Positions 24,169-32,259 of a stretch of 40,131 nucleotides of DNA are shown here, piece by piece (positions within the stretch are counted from its first letter, which is position 1; every line of letters begins with the position of its first letter). The DNA lies in contig JAGVQN010000037.1 in assembly GCA_020051675.1 (NCBI GenBank), forward strand, positions 1 to 40,131, read 5' to 3'. The position numbers and the translations under genes are program-made. Origin of the DNA: Candidatus Brocadiia bacterium (lineage in GTDB: Bacteria > Planctomycetota > MHYJ01 > JACQXL01 > JACQZI01). The notes beneath the pieces were generated by a model, which had not been told where the DNA came from, did no database searches, and saw only the letters and a list, made by a program, of their open reading frames with translations.

Positions 24169-25878
24169 TTAAATTGTTCCCTGGAGAGCTTCGTCCATGG
24201 AGATTATTCCGGCGGCGACTTTTGCCAGGGCGTATTCGCGCAGTGTCTGCATGCCCAGCTCTACGGCTTTAATTTTTATCAAGTCGAAGGTGGCCGCTTT
24301 GGCAATCAGTTCTTTAATCGGGTCGCTTATGGTCATTACCTCCATGATGGAGGTTCGGCCTTTGGTGCCGAGCATATCGCAGCGCGAACAGCCGTTTGAC
24401 CGGAACAATTCCTTAGGCGGTTCCCGCAGGTTCTTGAAATACGGGAGCAGCGAGTTTGGCGTGGGATAAGGCTCTTTGCAGTTTTCGCATAACCTTCGCA
24501 GCAGGCGCTGGGCGATAATAATTTCCAAAGAAGAAGCGATAAGATAAGGCTCGCCGCCCATATTAATTAATCTCGAAATAGTGCCCGGCGCGTCATTCGT
24601 GTGGATGGTGCTTAAAACCAGATGGCCGGTAAGAGAGGCTTTTATGGCGATATCCAGGGTTTCCCTGTCCCGGATTTCCCCGATCATGACGACATCCGGG
24701 TCCTGGCGCAGGATGGATTTTAACGCGGCGGCAAAGGTTAATCCGGCATCGACATTGACATTGACCTGGTTAACCATGGACAGTTCATATTCGACCGGGT
24801 CTTCCACCGTGACGATATTCAAATCCGGCTTATTAATATGATTCAATGAGGCATAAAGCGTGGTGGTCTTGCCGCTGCCGGTCGGCCCGGTTACCAGTAT
24901 CAATCCGTAAGGCAATTCAATCGCCCGTTTTATCTGGCTGATAATATTATCGGAAAGCTGGAAATCGTCAAGCCGGAGGCTGATAGAGCTTTTATCAAGT
25001 ATGCGGATGACTATTTTTTCCCCGTGCCTTACCGGCAAAGAGGAAACCCGCAGGTCGACTTCGCGGTTTTCGAAGACGATTTTTATCTGGCCGTCCTGCG
25101 GCAGGCGCTTTTCGGAAATATCGAGTTTGGCCATTATTTTCAGGCGGGAAATAACCTGCAATTGGATTGATTTGGGGAGCGGCTCCTGCTCGACCAGCAT
25201 GCCGTCAATGCGGTACCTGACCCCGACCATTTTCGGGCGCGGCTCGATATGGATATCGCTGGCGCGTTTGCGCACGGCCGAGGCGATAATATGGTTAGCC
25301 AGTTTTATGATGGGGGTTTCGTCGATGAATACCGCCTGGCTTTTTTCGGTATTTTCCGGGGTGATGTTTATTTCGTAATTGCCGTCGGGTGATTTCGCAT
25401 CTTTATTCGGCCCGGATTCGGAAATAATCTGTTCGACGTTTACCTTATTGCTGTGGCAGCGGTTTATAGCTTCCATTATTTCGGATTCTTTTGCCAGGAC
25501 GGGGGTTATTTCGCATCCGCTTATCAAGGCGATTTCATCCATGGTGATAATGTTCAAGGGATCGGTCACCGCGACCGAAAGCGATTTGCCCGCCAGCGAG
25601 ATAGGGATGACTTTATATTTGCGGCATTTATCAGCCGGTATTTTATCAAGCGCCTCTTTATCTATCTGATAATCCTGCAGGCGGATTGCCGCGACCCCCA
25701 GGATGGTAATCAAAGCGCCGGTTAATTCCTCCTCGGAAAGTAATTTCAGCCCCAATAAAGCGTCTTTCAGCGAGATGTTTTTAAGCACCTGGTGTTCATA
25801 AGCTGAAAGGACCTGGTTTTCGGTTAAGAAACCTTCTTTAATCAAATCCTGCCCGAACTTTTTATCAGAAAGCAGCAT
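24169..25878 (-). CDS. GspE/PilB-family secretion or pilus assembly ATPase
   Basis: 569 residues, the normal length. The N-terminal MshEN domain (LLSDKKFGQDLIKEGFLTE...) is followed by the hexameric ATPase core: Walker A GPTGSGKT (around 331-338, Lys337), Asp box, Walker B DPDVVMIGEIRDRETLDIA, His box HLVLSTIHTNDAPGTISRL, and the zinc-binding tetracysteine region (RRLCENCKEP; NGCSRCDMLG). It energises type II secretion or type IV pilus extension from the cytoplasmic face of the inner membrane; GspE and PilB cannot be told apart here. MshEN domains in this family can bind cyclic-di-GMP. No other secretion or pilus parts are in the window. It begins eight bases after the stop of its partner gene and has no good ribosome-binding site, implying translational coupling. 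Confidence 0.94.
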   Translation of the reverse strand: MLLSDKKFGQDLIKEGFLTENQVLSAYEHQVLKNISLKDALLGLKLLSEEELTGALITILGVAAIRLQDYQIDKEALDKIPADKCRKYKVIPISLAGKSLSVAVTDPLNIITMDEIALISGCEITPVLAKESEIMEAINRCHSNKVNVEQIISESGPNKDAKSPDGNYEINITPENTEKSQAVFIDETPIIKLANHIIASAVRKRASDIHIEPRPKMVGVRYRIDGMLVEQEPLPKSIQLQVISRLKIMAKLDISEKRLPQDGQIKIVFENREVDLRVSSLPVRHGEKIVIRILDKSSISLRLDDFQLSDNIISQIKRAIELPYGLILVTGPTGSGKTTTLYASLNHINKPDLNIVTVEDPVEYELSMVNQVNVNVDAGLTFAAALKSILRQDPDVVMIGEIRDRETLDIAIKASLTGHLVLSTIHTNDAPGTISRLINMGGEPYLIASSLEIIIAQRLLRRLCENCKEPYPTPNSLLPYFKNLREPPKELFRSNGCSRCDMLGTKGRTSIMEVMTISDPIKELIAKAATFDLIKIKAVELGMQTLREYALAKVAAGIISMDEALQGTI

Positions 25879-25886
25879 AATTATTA

Positions 25887-26792
25887 TTAAATTGAAGTAA
25901 AGAGGTTAAATTCGTCGTCCTGGACTTTCTCGGCCATTTTCGGCTTAATCCGGTTATCAAAATTCTTCCAGGTAAAAGATAAATTATTGCTTAACGAGCG
26001 CAAGGCGTGCCGGAATTCGTCATCGGTTACCGTGCAGGCGGCAGGCGCCGTTTCATCCTTAGGCTTTACCGGGCTGGGGGCGGTTTTATCAAACGGGATA
26101 TCCGAGACATGTATCCGGTCGCTTTGTTCCCTGGGCGGTTCTGCCGGGGCGGGTGCCGGCGCCATGGTTTTTGCCCTGGAAGATAAAATGGTTATTACTT
26201 CTTTAAATTCGCTCAGGCGGCAGATGACCGGCTTGACTTTATATCCGGTCAGGTTTTCCAAATTAGAGATGGAATCTTTGTTGTTCGGGTTTACCATGGC
26301 AACTATCAAAACCTTTCCGATTTTATCTATGGGCATCAGCTGGTTAGTTTCGATAAAAGACAAAGGGATTTCTTTAAGCAGTTCCTTAGGGACCATATGG
26401 GCGTTAATCTTGATATACGGCAGGCGGCTTTGCTGGGAGAGATAAGACACCAAGGTTTCTTCCGAAATCAGGTTCATTTCAATCAAGACCTCGCCGAGAA
26501 ATTTACGCGGCTTGGTTTGTTCCTGGACGGCCAGCGCTTTCTGAAGGGTTTCCCAGCTGATAAGCTTTGATTCGAGCAGCAATTCGCCTAATCTGGAATG
26601 TTCTTTCCCTTTTACGTGGATAAAAGTGGTTGCCGGTTTGGCCTGGGTTTCGCCGGCAGGCGGAACGGCCGCAGCCGGTTTCGGGTGTTTCGGCGGAGCG
26701 GACATGTTTTTTGGAGCGTGCGGCGGCTTCAGCGTTTTGAGAAGGGGCTTTTTCCCCTTTTCTTTCTTCTTAGAAAACAAGTTCCAGAACAT
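25887..26792 (-). CDS. MshEN (GspE N-terminal) domain protein
   Basis: 301 residues. A basic/Pro-Ala-rich N-terminus (MFWNLFSKKKEKGKKP, to about 58) is followed by an MshEN/GspE-N domain (about 65-210: LGELLLESKLISWETLQKAL; FLGEVLIEMNLISEETLVSYL; SLSFIETNQLMPIDKIGKVLIVAM). A low-complexity Pro-rich linker and a short C-terminal helical segment complete it. There is no ATPase domain. It is the first gene of an operon with the GspE/PilB ATPase (8-bp gap), so it may pair with that ATPase or compete with it for cyclic-di-GMP or a pilus partner; this is inference. Strong ribosome-binding site AAAGGAG with 5-nt spacing. Confidence 0.82.
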   Translation of the reverse strand: MFWNLFSKKKEKGKKPLLKTLKPPHAPKNMSAPPKHPKPAAAVPPAGETQAKPATTFIHVKGKEHSRLGELLLESKLISWETLQKALAVQEQTKPRKFLGEVLIEMNLISEETLVSYLSQQSRLPYIKINAHMVPKELLKEIPLSFIETNQLMPIDKIGKVLIVAMVNPNNKDSISNLENLTGYKVKPVICRLSEFKEVITILSSRAKTMAPAPAPAEPPREQSDRIHVSDIPFDKTAPSPVKPKDETAPAACTVTDDEFRHALRSLSNNLSFTWKNFDNRIKPKMAEKVQDDEFNLFTSI

Positions 26793-26814
26793 TTTGCTCC
26801 TTTAATCAGATAGC

Positions 26815-26879
26815 ATTATATATCCTTATCGAGATTATGCAATATTTTTTGTTGACTTAATATGCGGAAGTTGTAGACT
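26815..26879. promoter_or_regulatory. Divergent back-to-back promoters
   Basis: Minus strand: TTGCAT (26842-26837), 16 bp, TATAAT (26820-26815), for the MshEN-ATPase operon. Plus strand: TTGACT (26852-26857), 16 bp, TAGACT (26874-26879), for the HU-kinase gene. The two -35 boxes are nine bases apart, so one bound protein could control both directions. Confidence 0.65.
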
Positions 26880-26917
26880 TATCGCATAGGTATTAATTTT
26901 CGGGAAGACGAATTTAT

Positions 26918-28042
26918 ATGCCCAAGCCGGTTAAAAAGAATTTTTCTGAGCTGGTTGCCAAAAGAATCGGGAAGGATTCCAAGGAAGCAAGCGAGCTATT
27001 AAAAGGGCTGGCGGATGACATCATGGAAGAGCTTGCTTCAGGCAACGCGGTTTCCTGGCAAAACATGTTTTCGCTGCGGTTAGCCCAAAAACCGACCCGG
27101 ATGAAGCAGAACCCGCGAACAGGCAAAAAGGTCATTATTCCGCCCAGCCGGTCGATGCGGATAAAAATAGGCAAACAACTGAAGCTTGATTTAAATTCAA
27201 TGGTGCTTGCCAAAAACGTTGTTTTAATTTCCAAGAATGCCGGACAGTGGGATAAAATAAAGGAGCGGCTTGCCGGGCAGCGCGTTTTATGGACGAATAT
27301 CGGCTCCATCGAAGAATTGGAAAAGCAGGAACCGGTCCATGCCCACCTGGTTATTTTGGATTTTATGCCCGATAGCGATGAGTATGACCGGTTGATGGAG
27401 GCCATAAAACTGGGGAATAAGTTTTTCTCCGCGCGTGTTTTAGGCGTTATCAGTGATGGCCATGGCCTTAACGGATTCGAAGCGGCCAAGATAATGTGCG
27501 ACGAATGGGTCAGGATCCCGTTTGATGAAGCGGAGCCCGAAAACACAATCATGAATGAATTGGCAAGATTCGAGGAGGAAAACATCTTCTTTAAGTCGCG
27601 CATGGCTTTAAAATCGCCGTCCGACCACCCAAATATCGAGAAAGCCCTTGAAATGATCAGCCGCCTGGTTGAGCGCCTGCGTTTTCCCGAAGAAAAGCAT
27701 GCGGAGCTGGTTTCGGCGGTGACCGAAGCGGTGGATAATTCAGCCCGGCACGGCAACAACGGGGAAAAGGGGAAGTTTCTTCTTATAGAAATGATTGTTG
27801 ATTCGCAAAGATTTATTTGCCACCTGCATGATGAGGGGAAAGGCTTTGATTACGAAAAGCACCTTAAAAACGTTGTTGACATGGAATCCGCGCTGAAAAC
27901 TTCCAATCAACAGACGCCGACAAAGCATAAGGGCGGCGGATTGGGGATTCTTCTTATGCGCCGCATTATGGATGAGCTGATTTACACGCCTCCGGGAAAC
28001 AGGCTCAGCCTGGTTAAATATTTCAAGGGCAAAAAGAAATAA
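26918..28042 (+). CDS. HU domain-pseudoreceiver-RsbW-like kinase fusion
   Basis: 374 residues, three domains. Residues 1-90 look like an HU/IHF DNA-binding protein (FSELVAKRIGKDSKEASELL; then NPRTGKKVIIPPSRSMRIKIG, the HU arm and saddle motif). Residues about 98-215 have the layout of a response-regulator receiver (VVLISKN; VILDFMPDSDE with Asp148; WVRIPFD), but the acidic pair is missing and the usual Lys before PF is Ile, so phosphorylation is doubtful. Residues about 240-372 are an RsbW/SpoIIAB-type ATPase with all boxes: TEAVDNSARHG (E270, N274), HDEGKGFD, GGGLGILLMRRIMDEL. It is expected to act on a STAS partner. It has its own promoter, divergent from the secretion-ATPase operon, and ends 8 bp from the convergent STAS gene. 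I know no described protein with this exact domain order. Confidence 0.88.
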   Translation: MPKPVKKNFSELVAKRIGKDSKEASELLKGLADDIMEELASGNAVSWQNMFSLRLAQKPTRMKQNPRTGKKVIIPPSRSMRIKIGKQLKLDLNSMVLAKNVVLISKNAGQWDKIKERLAGQRVLWTNIGSIEELEKQEPVHAHLVILDFMPDSDEYDRLMEAIKLGNKFFSARVLGVISDGHGLNGFEAAKIMCDEWVRIPFDEAEPENTIMNELARFEEENIFFKSRMALKSPSDHPNIEKALEMISRLVERLRFPEEKHAELVSAVTEAVDNSARHGNNGEKGKFLLIEMIVDSQRFICHLHDEGKGFDYEKHLKNVVDMESALKTSNQQTPTKHKGGGLGILLMRRIMDELIYTPPGNRLSLVKYFKGKKK

Positions 28043-28050
28043 AACCGTGT

Positions 28051-28953
28051 TTAAGCGGGCAGTTCTTTCGTCAGCCTTATGAGTTGCCCCTTGGGCGCGA
28101 GGGTGTTCAAGTCTATCTTGTCAATATTGGATTTGATTTTTTGATATTCAGGCCGGTTTAGCATTTCAGCGGAAAATAAAATCGTGTCGTAAATAACGAA
28201 GCCGATGATTAGTTTTTGTTTCTCAGAGATGATGACCAGCCGGTAGTTGCTGATTGATTTCCCGGTGTTATTTATCAGCGAGCAAACGGTCATGACCGCC
28301 GCGTTAATTTTTGAGATATCTTCTCCGTTGAAGTTTAACAGGAGCGCCTGGTTTTCAATCGTTGATTTAATCCATTCGCTGTTATCCGTATTGGTGGAGA
28401 GCCGCGCTTCAAGGATTTTAGGGACTTTTGACATGAAAGCCTTAACCGCGCCGGTTTCCTCGGCGGAAAAATAAGTGCTGCAATGGACACAACGGTATTT
28501 TCCGGGATGGGCTATTTCCAGGATTCCTTCGCATGACGGGCATTTGAATTTAGCCGGGTAATGCTGTTTGGTGATGGGCTTATAATTGGCTTTTTCGGTT
28601 ATATTGCCCAGGGCGTCTTTTTCGGAATCAAACATTTCCAGGGCCGACCCCAATCCGATAAGTTTAAATATCGCCCAGATCGAAGGCGGGATGCAGGCGA
28701 TTTGGATATCTCCACCGGCATCCCGGTATTTTTCCACATATTTGATCAGCAATCCCATTCCGCTGGAACTTATATAATTCAGCTCGGAAAGGTTGATAAT
28801 CAGCTGGTTAGTTCCTTCAGCCAGGAATTGAGAGAGATGCTGTTCAAAAGGCACAATCGTCGCCGCATCGATCCTGCCTTTCACCCGGCTGATTGCGCAA
28901 TAAGAATTATTCGGAAGGGCGAATTTTTCCGCTTTGAAGCTTAGGTTAGCCAT
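28051..28953 (-). CDS. STAS-zinc-ribbon protein, anti-sigma antagonist type
   Basis: 300 residues. Residues 1-110 form a STAS domain, with INLSELNYISSSGMGLLIKY; Ser63 aligns with the phosphorylated Ser of SpoIIAA-type antagonists. Residues about 133-160 form a four-cysteine zinc ribbon (KCPSCEG...RCVHCSTYF). The C-terminal about 130 residues (from WIKSTIENQALLLNF) have the rhythm of an RsbW-type ATPase domain (INAAVMTVCSLINNTG; LIIGFVIYDT), but the key Glu, Asn and Gly residues are absent; that reading is tentative. It ends tail-to-tail with the HU-kinase gene, so the two are a likely kinase/antagonist pair, and read-through in either direction would make antisense RNA. It has its own promoter. 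Confidence 0.82.
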   Translation of the reverse strand: MANLSFKAEKFALPNNSYCAISRVKGRIDAATIVPFEQHLSQFLAEGTNQLIINLSELNYISSSGMGLLIKYVEKYRDAGGDIQIACIPPSIWAIFKLIGLGSALEMFDSEKDALGNITEKANYKPITKQHYPAKFKCPSCEGILEIAHPGKYRCVHCSTYFSAEETGAVKAFMSKVPKILEARLSTNTDNSEWIKSTIENQALLLNFNGEDISKINAAVMTVCSLINNTGKSISNYRLVIISEKQKLIIGFVIYDTILFSAEMLNRPEYQKIKSNIDKIDLNTLAPKGQLIRLTKELPA

Positions 28954-28988
28954 ATTTTTTATTTAAATTAGGCGCTTTGTATAGTGCT

Positions 28989-29016
28989 ATAGTAAATATT
29001 TTTCTTATTAAATCAA
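28989..29016 (-). promoter_or_regulatory. Promoter of the STAS gene
   Basis: On the minus strand: TTGATT (29016-29011), 16-bp spacer, TACTAT (28994-28989). Leader about 30 nt before the ATG at 28953. It lies back to back with the MFS promoter. Confidence 0.45.
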
Positions 29017-29045
29017 GCATTAAATATCTAATTATCTTAAGATTT

Positions 29046-29075
29046 TTGACATTGATGCCCGGTTAGTGTTATAAT
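29046..29075 (+). promoter_or_regulatory. Promoter that fixes the MFS start codon
   Basis: TTGACA (29046-29051), 18-bp spacer, TATAAT (29070-29075). The -10 box overlaps an ATG at 29074, which therefore cannot be in the mRNA. Transcription should start near 29082, four bases before the next in-frame ATG at 29086. Confidence 0.65.
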
Positions 29076-29085
29076 GAAGTTATTT

Positions 29086-30465
29086 ATGGCTGCCGAGCAA
29101 CCTGATAAACACAAGAAAAGCCTGAAGTATTCGATTATAGACGGCAGCGCCTATTCTATAATGACCGGATTTGGGGAAACCAATATCCAGGCTTTTGCTA
29201 TTAATGTCCTTAAAGCCAGCAACTTGTTCATAGCGCTTTTGGCTTCTATTCCGCAGTTAATCGGTTCTCTTGCCCAATTGTTTTCCGCGAAATTATTGGA
29301 TAAGACGGGCAATCGCAAAAAAATAGTCGTTACATCCTCATTTTTCCAGATGCTTACCTGGGTGCCTATTTTTTTATTGCCTTTCAGTTGGTTTGAATAC
29401 GGTGCTTTATTACTGATTATATACGTAGCGGTTTATTTTGCTTACCTTCATCTTACTGTTCCGGCATGGAACAGTTGGATGGGCGATTTGGTCGCGCCGG
29501 AAAAGCGCGGTGATTATTTCGGGCAACGCAACCGCTTGGCATCCGTATTTAATTTTATTTCCATATTGGTTGCCGGATTGATTCTTGAATTGTGGAAGCC
29601 GATAAACGAGTGGATAGGATTCGGGATTATTTTCGGCATAGCTTTTATTGCCCGAAGCGTTTCTGTTTATTACCTGAGCAGGATAGACGAACCCGTTTAC
29701 AAGGCGACTCCCAAGGACCGGTTTACTTTATGGGATTTTATCAGGCGTTCTCCCAAGTCTAATTTTGCCAGGTTTGTTTTTTATATTACGTTCATTAACT
29801 TTTCTCTGATGGTTTCCGGCCCGTTTTTCGGGGTTTATATGTTGCGCGAGCTTAACCTTTCCTATGTCCAGTTCACGATTGTTAATGCTACCAATGTCAT
29901 AACTCTTTTCCTGGTGATGCGTTACTGGGGGCGGCTTGGCGACCGGTTTGGCAATAAGAAAATACTATCGATTACCGGATGGCTGATTCCTTTTCCTCCG
30001 CTTCTCTGGCTTGTTTCCTCTGATTTTTACTGGATACTCTTTTGCCAGGTGGTAGCCGGGCTTATCTGGAGCGGTTTTAACCTGGCGGCGGCGAATTATT
30101 TATTCGATGCGGTTTCTCCGCCCAAGCGTGCTCGCTGCGTGGCCTACCAGTCTTTGTTTAATAATAACGGTATCTTCTTGGGCGCGCTAACCGGCGGTTT
30201 TATTTCACACTATCTTTCAAGCGACCTGCTCTTATTCGGCAGACATTTTAGTTTGATATCGGCATTCATGAACCTGTTTATACTGTCTTCTTTAATGAGG
30301 CTTTTAATATCGGCGGTTTTCCTGCCGCATATCAAAGAAGTCCGGGAAAAAGTGGAACCGGTCGGCACCTGGAAGCTTTTCTTTCATGTGCTGCATGTCC
30401 GCCCGATTATGGGCCCCCGTTTCCAGGCTTTTACCGGTGATGAGGATGAAAACAGCCGTTCCTAA
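29086..30465 (+). CDS. Major facilitator superfamily transporter
   Basis: 459 residues from the ATG at 29086 (MAAEQPDKHKKSL). About eleven to twelve membrane helices. The region between helices 2 and 3 has AKLLDKTGNRKKIVVTS and the counterpart in the second half is RYWGRLGDRFGNKKILS, the MFS A-motif pattern. It starts with a folded helix carrying FGETNIQAFAINVLKAS. Substrate not predictable. The ATG at 29074 is upstream of the predicted transcription start and lies inside the -10 box, so the four residues MKLF are probably not made. The message is nearly leaderless. Confidence 0.87.
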   Translation: MAAEQPDKHKKSLKYSIIDGSAYSIMTGFGETNIQAFAINVLKASNLFIALLASIPQLIGSLAQLFSAKLLDKTGNRKKIVVTSSFFQMLTWVPIFLLPFSWFEYGALLLIIYVAVYFAYLHLTVPAWNSWMGDLVAPEKRGDYFGQRNRLASVFNFISILVAGLILELWKPINEWIGFGIIFGIAFIARSVSVYYLSRIDEPVYKATPKDRFTLWDFIRRSPKSNFARFVFYITFINFSLMVSGPFFGVYMLRELNLSYVQFTIVNATNVITLFLVMRYWGRLGDRFGNKKILSITGWLIPFPPLLWLVSSDFYWILFCQVVAGLIWSGFNLAAANYLFDAVSPPKRARCVAYQSLFNNNGIFLGALTGGFISHYLSSDLLLFGRHFSLISAFMNLFILSSLMRLLISAVFLPHIKEVREKVEPVGTWKLFFHVLHVRPIMGPRFQAFTGDEDENSRS

Positions 30466-30489
30466 TGGACGTATAAACGATAAATACCT

Positions 30490-30518
30490 TTGACAAACGA
30501 GGCAATATTTCGTAAACT
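30490..30518 (+). promoter_or_regulatory. Promoter of pyrF, leaderless
   Basis: TTGACA (30490-30495), 17-bp spacer, TAAACT (30513-30518). The ATG at 30527 is eight bases past the -10 box, so transcription starts at or within a few bases of the start codon. No Shine-Dalgarno sequence. Confidence 0.6.
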
Positions 30519-30526
30519 AACCTATT

Positions 30527-31432
30527 ATGAACAACTTTGCGGATAGATTGATAGAGGCAATTCGGAAGAAAAAATCATGCGTTATCGTCGGGCTGGACCC
30601 AAGGCTAGACCTGATTCCTAAAGCATTTGCCGAAAAATACACCGGAACCGATGCGGATGATAATAAGTCAATCAGCCGAATATTACTCCAGTTTAATAAA
30701 GCGGTTATTAAAATAATTTCCAAGCACGCGATCGGGGTGAAGCCGCAGTCGGCTTTTTACGAAAAATACGGATGGTGGGGTGTAAAGGCGTTTTGGGAAA
30801 CACTTGTCTATGCGAAAAAGAAGGGGTTGTTGACCATTGCGGATATAAAACGGGGCGATGTCCCTTCTACAGCCGAAGCTTATGCCGAAGCCTATCTGGG
30901 TAAAAACGCGGGAGCGATAGATTCGATTACCGTGAATCCTTTTTTAGGAGGCGATAGTTTGGTGCCGTTTATTAAAGCGGCCAAGGAAAACGGGAAAGGC
31001 ATCTTTATCCTGGTAAAAACTTCCAATCCTGGTTCAAAGGATTTTCAGGATAAGATATTGGATGACGGAAAACCTTTGTACAATTTCCTGGCAGGGAAAG
31101 TCGGTGAATTAGGCAGGGAATTAATAGGAGAAAAAGGGTATAGCGGTGTCGGAGCGGTGGTCGGAGCGACTTTTCCCCAGGAAGCCAGGACATTAAGGGA
31201 GCTGATGCCCAAACAGTTTTTCCTTGTTCCCGGTTACGGGGCGCAGGGCGCGACCGCGGACGATATTAAAATCTGTTTTAACAGTGACGGATTAGGGGCC
31301 CTGATAAACGCTTCCAGAAGTATTACTTATCCTTCCGGGCATGGGAAGGAATCTTCCGTAAAAGATTGGGGCGATGCGGTTCGTTCGGCGGTTCTGGAAA
31401 TGAAGCAATCTATCCGCAAAATAATCAAGTAA
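30527..31432 (+). CDS. pyrF: Orotidine 5'-phosphate decarboxylase, type 2
   Basis: 301 residues, the long form (type 2, as in mycobacteria) rather than the roughly 230-residue form. It makes UMP from OMP, the last step of pyrimidine synthesis. Visible motifs: IVGLDPRLDLIP, the catalytic DIKRGDVPSTAEAYAEAY, NPFLGGDSLVPF, LVKTSNPGSKDFQD and the phosphate-binding PGYGAQGATADD, then NASRSI. Expressed from a promoter that leaves no room for a leader. The secreted-protein gene downstream starts about 65 bp further on and could be read through. Confidence 0.96.
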   Translation: MNNFADRLIEAIRKKKSCVIVGLDPRLDLIPKAFAEKYTGTDADDNKSISRILLQFNKAVIKIISKHAIGVKPQSAFYEKYGWWGVKAFWETLVYAKKKGLLTIADIKRGDVPSTAEAYAEAYLGKNAGAIDSITVNPFLGGDSLVPFIKAAKENGKGIFILVKTSNPGSKDFQDKILDDGKPLYNFLAGKVGELGRELIGEKGYSGVGAVVGATFPQEARTLRELMPKQFFLVPGYGAQGATADDIKICFNSDGLGALINASRSITYPSGHGKESSVKDWGDAVRSAVLEMKQSIRKIIK

Positions 31433-31497
31433 CAGGATGGATGATAATAAAACCATATGGTATCATTTCCTTCATCCCGGCGCTGGCGGGATTCAGG

Positions 31498-32259
31498 ATG
31501 TTCCTGCGTGTTCTAATCGCCTTTTTTCTCGCACTCATTATTTATCACTCAGGTGTTATTTATCCGCAAGGGGCTAAGCCTAAACTTCGGGAATTAACCA
31601 CGCCAAAATTATCCGTCGGCCAGTGGGCCTTATACGAAATTAATATCAGCAAGCATTCTCCATTGGGAAGCCGTTCTTATCTGTTTAAAATAAGCCTGAC
31701 AGGAGAAGAGCAAATAGAAGGCGAGCCGTATTTCTGGGAAGAGGTCTCGCTTATATCGGAAGGCGTATCTATTATAGCATTAAAGAAAAATACTTATGAT
31801 AAACCGCGGAAGGTTATTTTTAAGCGCGATGGTTTCCCGGCCCTGGAAATAGATCCCGCTGATATAGAACGCAAGCTGAAAATCGATATAAGCAATATTA
31901 TTCCGGGATTTATTGCGCCTGATATCGGTGTGAATACGGATGGAAATGTTTTAGGTTCCCGCCGCGACGGTACGTCGGGACGAGGCTCGCCAAAGGCGGC
32001 AACCGAAAAGGTAAAATATATCGTCCCAGCAAACAGCGAGAAAATAACATGCCGTGAGTTTACGTATAGCGATGGCCCTGAAAACCGCCAGGTTATCTCG
32101 CTGGTTTCGGATGATATCCCTATAATCGGGTTAGCTCAGTCAACATGCGTGGGCAGGGATTCTATTATTACAATCAAACTGGTGAACTTCGGTAATCGCG
32201 GGGCAAAGTCGGTTATCGATGGCAAGGTTTTAAAATTCGGTGAAATAAACAAACAATAA
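31498..32259 (+). CDS. Secreted hypothetical protein
   Basis: 253 residues from the ATG at 31498, which opens directly with a signal peptide (MFLRVLIAFFLALIIYHSG). An upstream in-frame ATG at 31441 would add residues encoded partly by a palindromic repeat (CCCGGCGCTGGCGGG near 31478-31490), so I prefer 31498. The mature protein is beta-rich (SVGQWALYEINIS; YLFKISLTGEEQIEGEPYFWEEV) and unrecognised. Around residues 154-162 the codons pass through an in-frame palindrome (31957-31980) giving SRRDGTSGRGSPKA. Its stop overlaps the start of the giant downstream gene (TAATG), so the two are translationally coupled and probably act together at the envelope. Confidence 0.72.
   Translation: MFLRVLIAFFLALIIYHSGVIYPQGAKPKLRELTTPKLSVGQWALYEINISKHSPLGSRSYLFKISLTGEEQIEGEPYFWEEVSLISEGVSIIALKKNTYDKPRKVIFKRDGFPALEIDPADIERKLKIDISNIIPGFIAPDIGVNTDGNVLGSRRDGTSGRGSPKAATEKVKYIVPANSEKITCREFTYSDGPENRQVISLVSDDIPIIGLAQSTCVGRDSIITIKLVNFGNRGAKSVIDGKVLKFGEINKQ
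31957..31980 (+). repeat. In-frame palindrome in secreted-protein gene
   Basis: TCCC (31957-31960) and CGACG (31965-31969) pair with CGTCG (31973-31977) and GGGA (31977-31980) around a GTA loop. It encodes a basic Gly/Ser-rich stretch unlike its surroundings. Confidence 0.55.

Noticed and set aside
29074-29085. ATG at 29074 as MFS start
   Set aside because: It lies within the predicted -10 box TATAAT and so upstream of transcription start.
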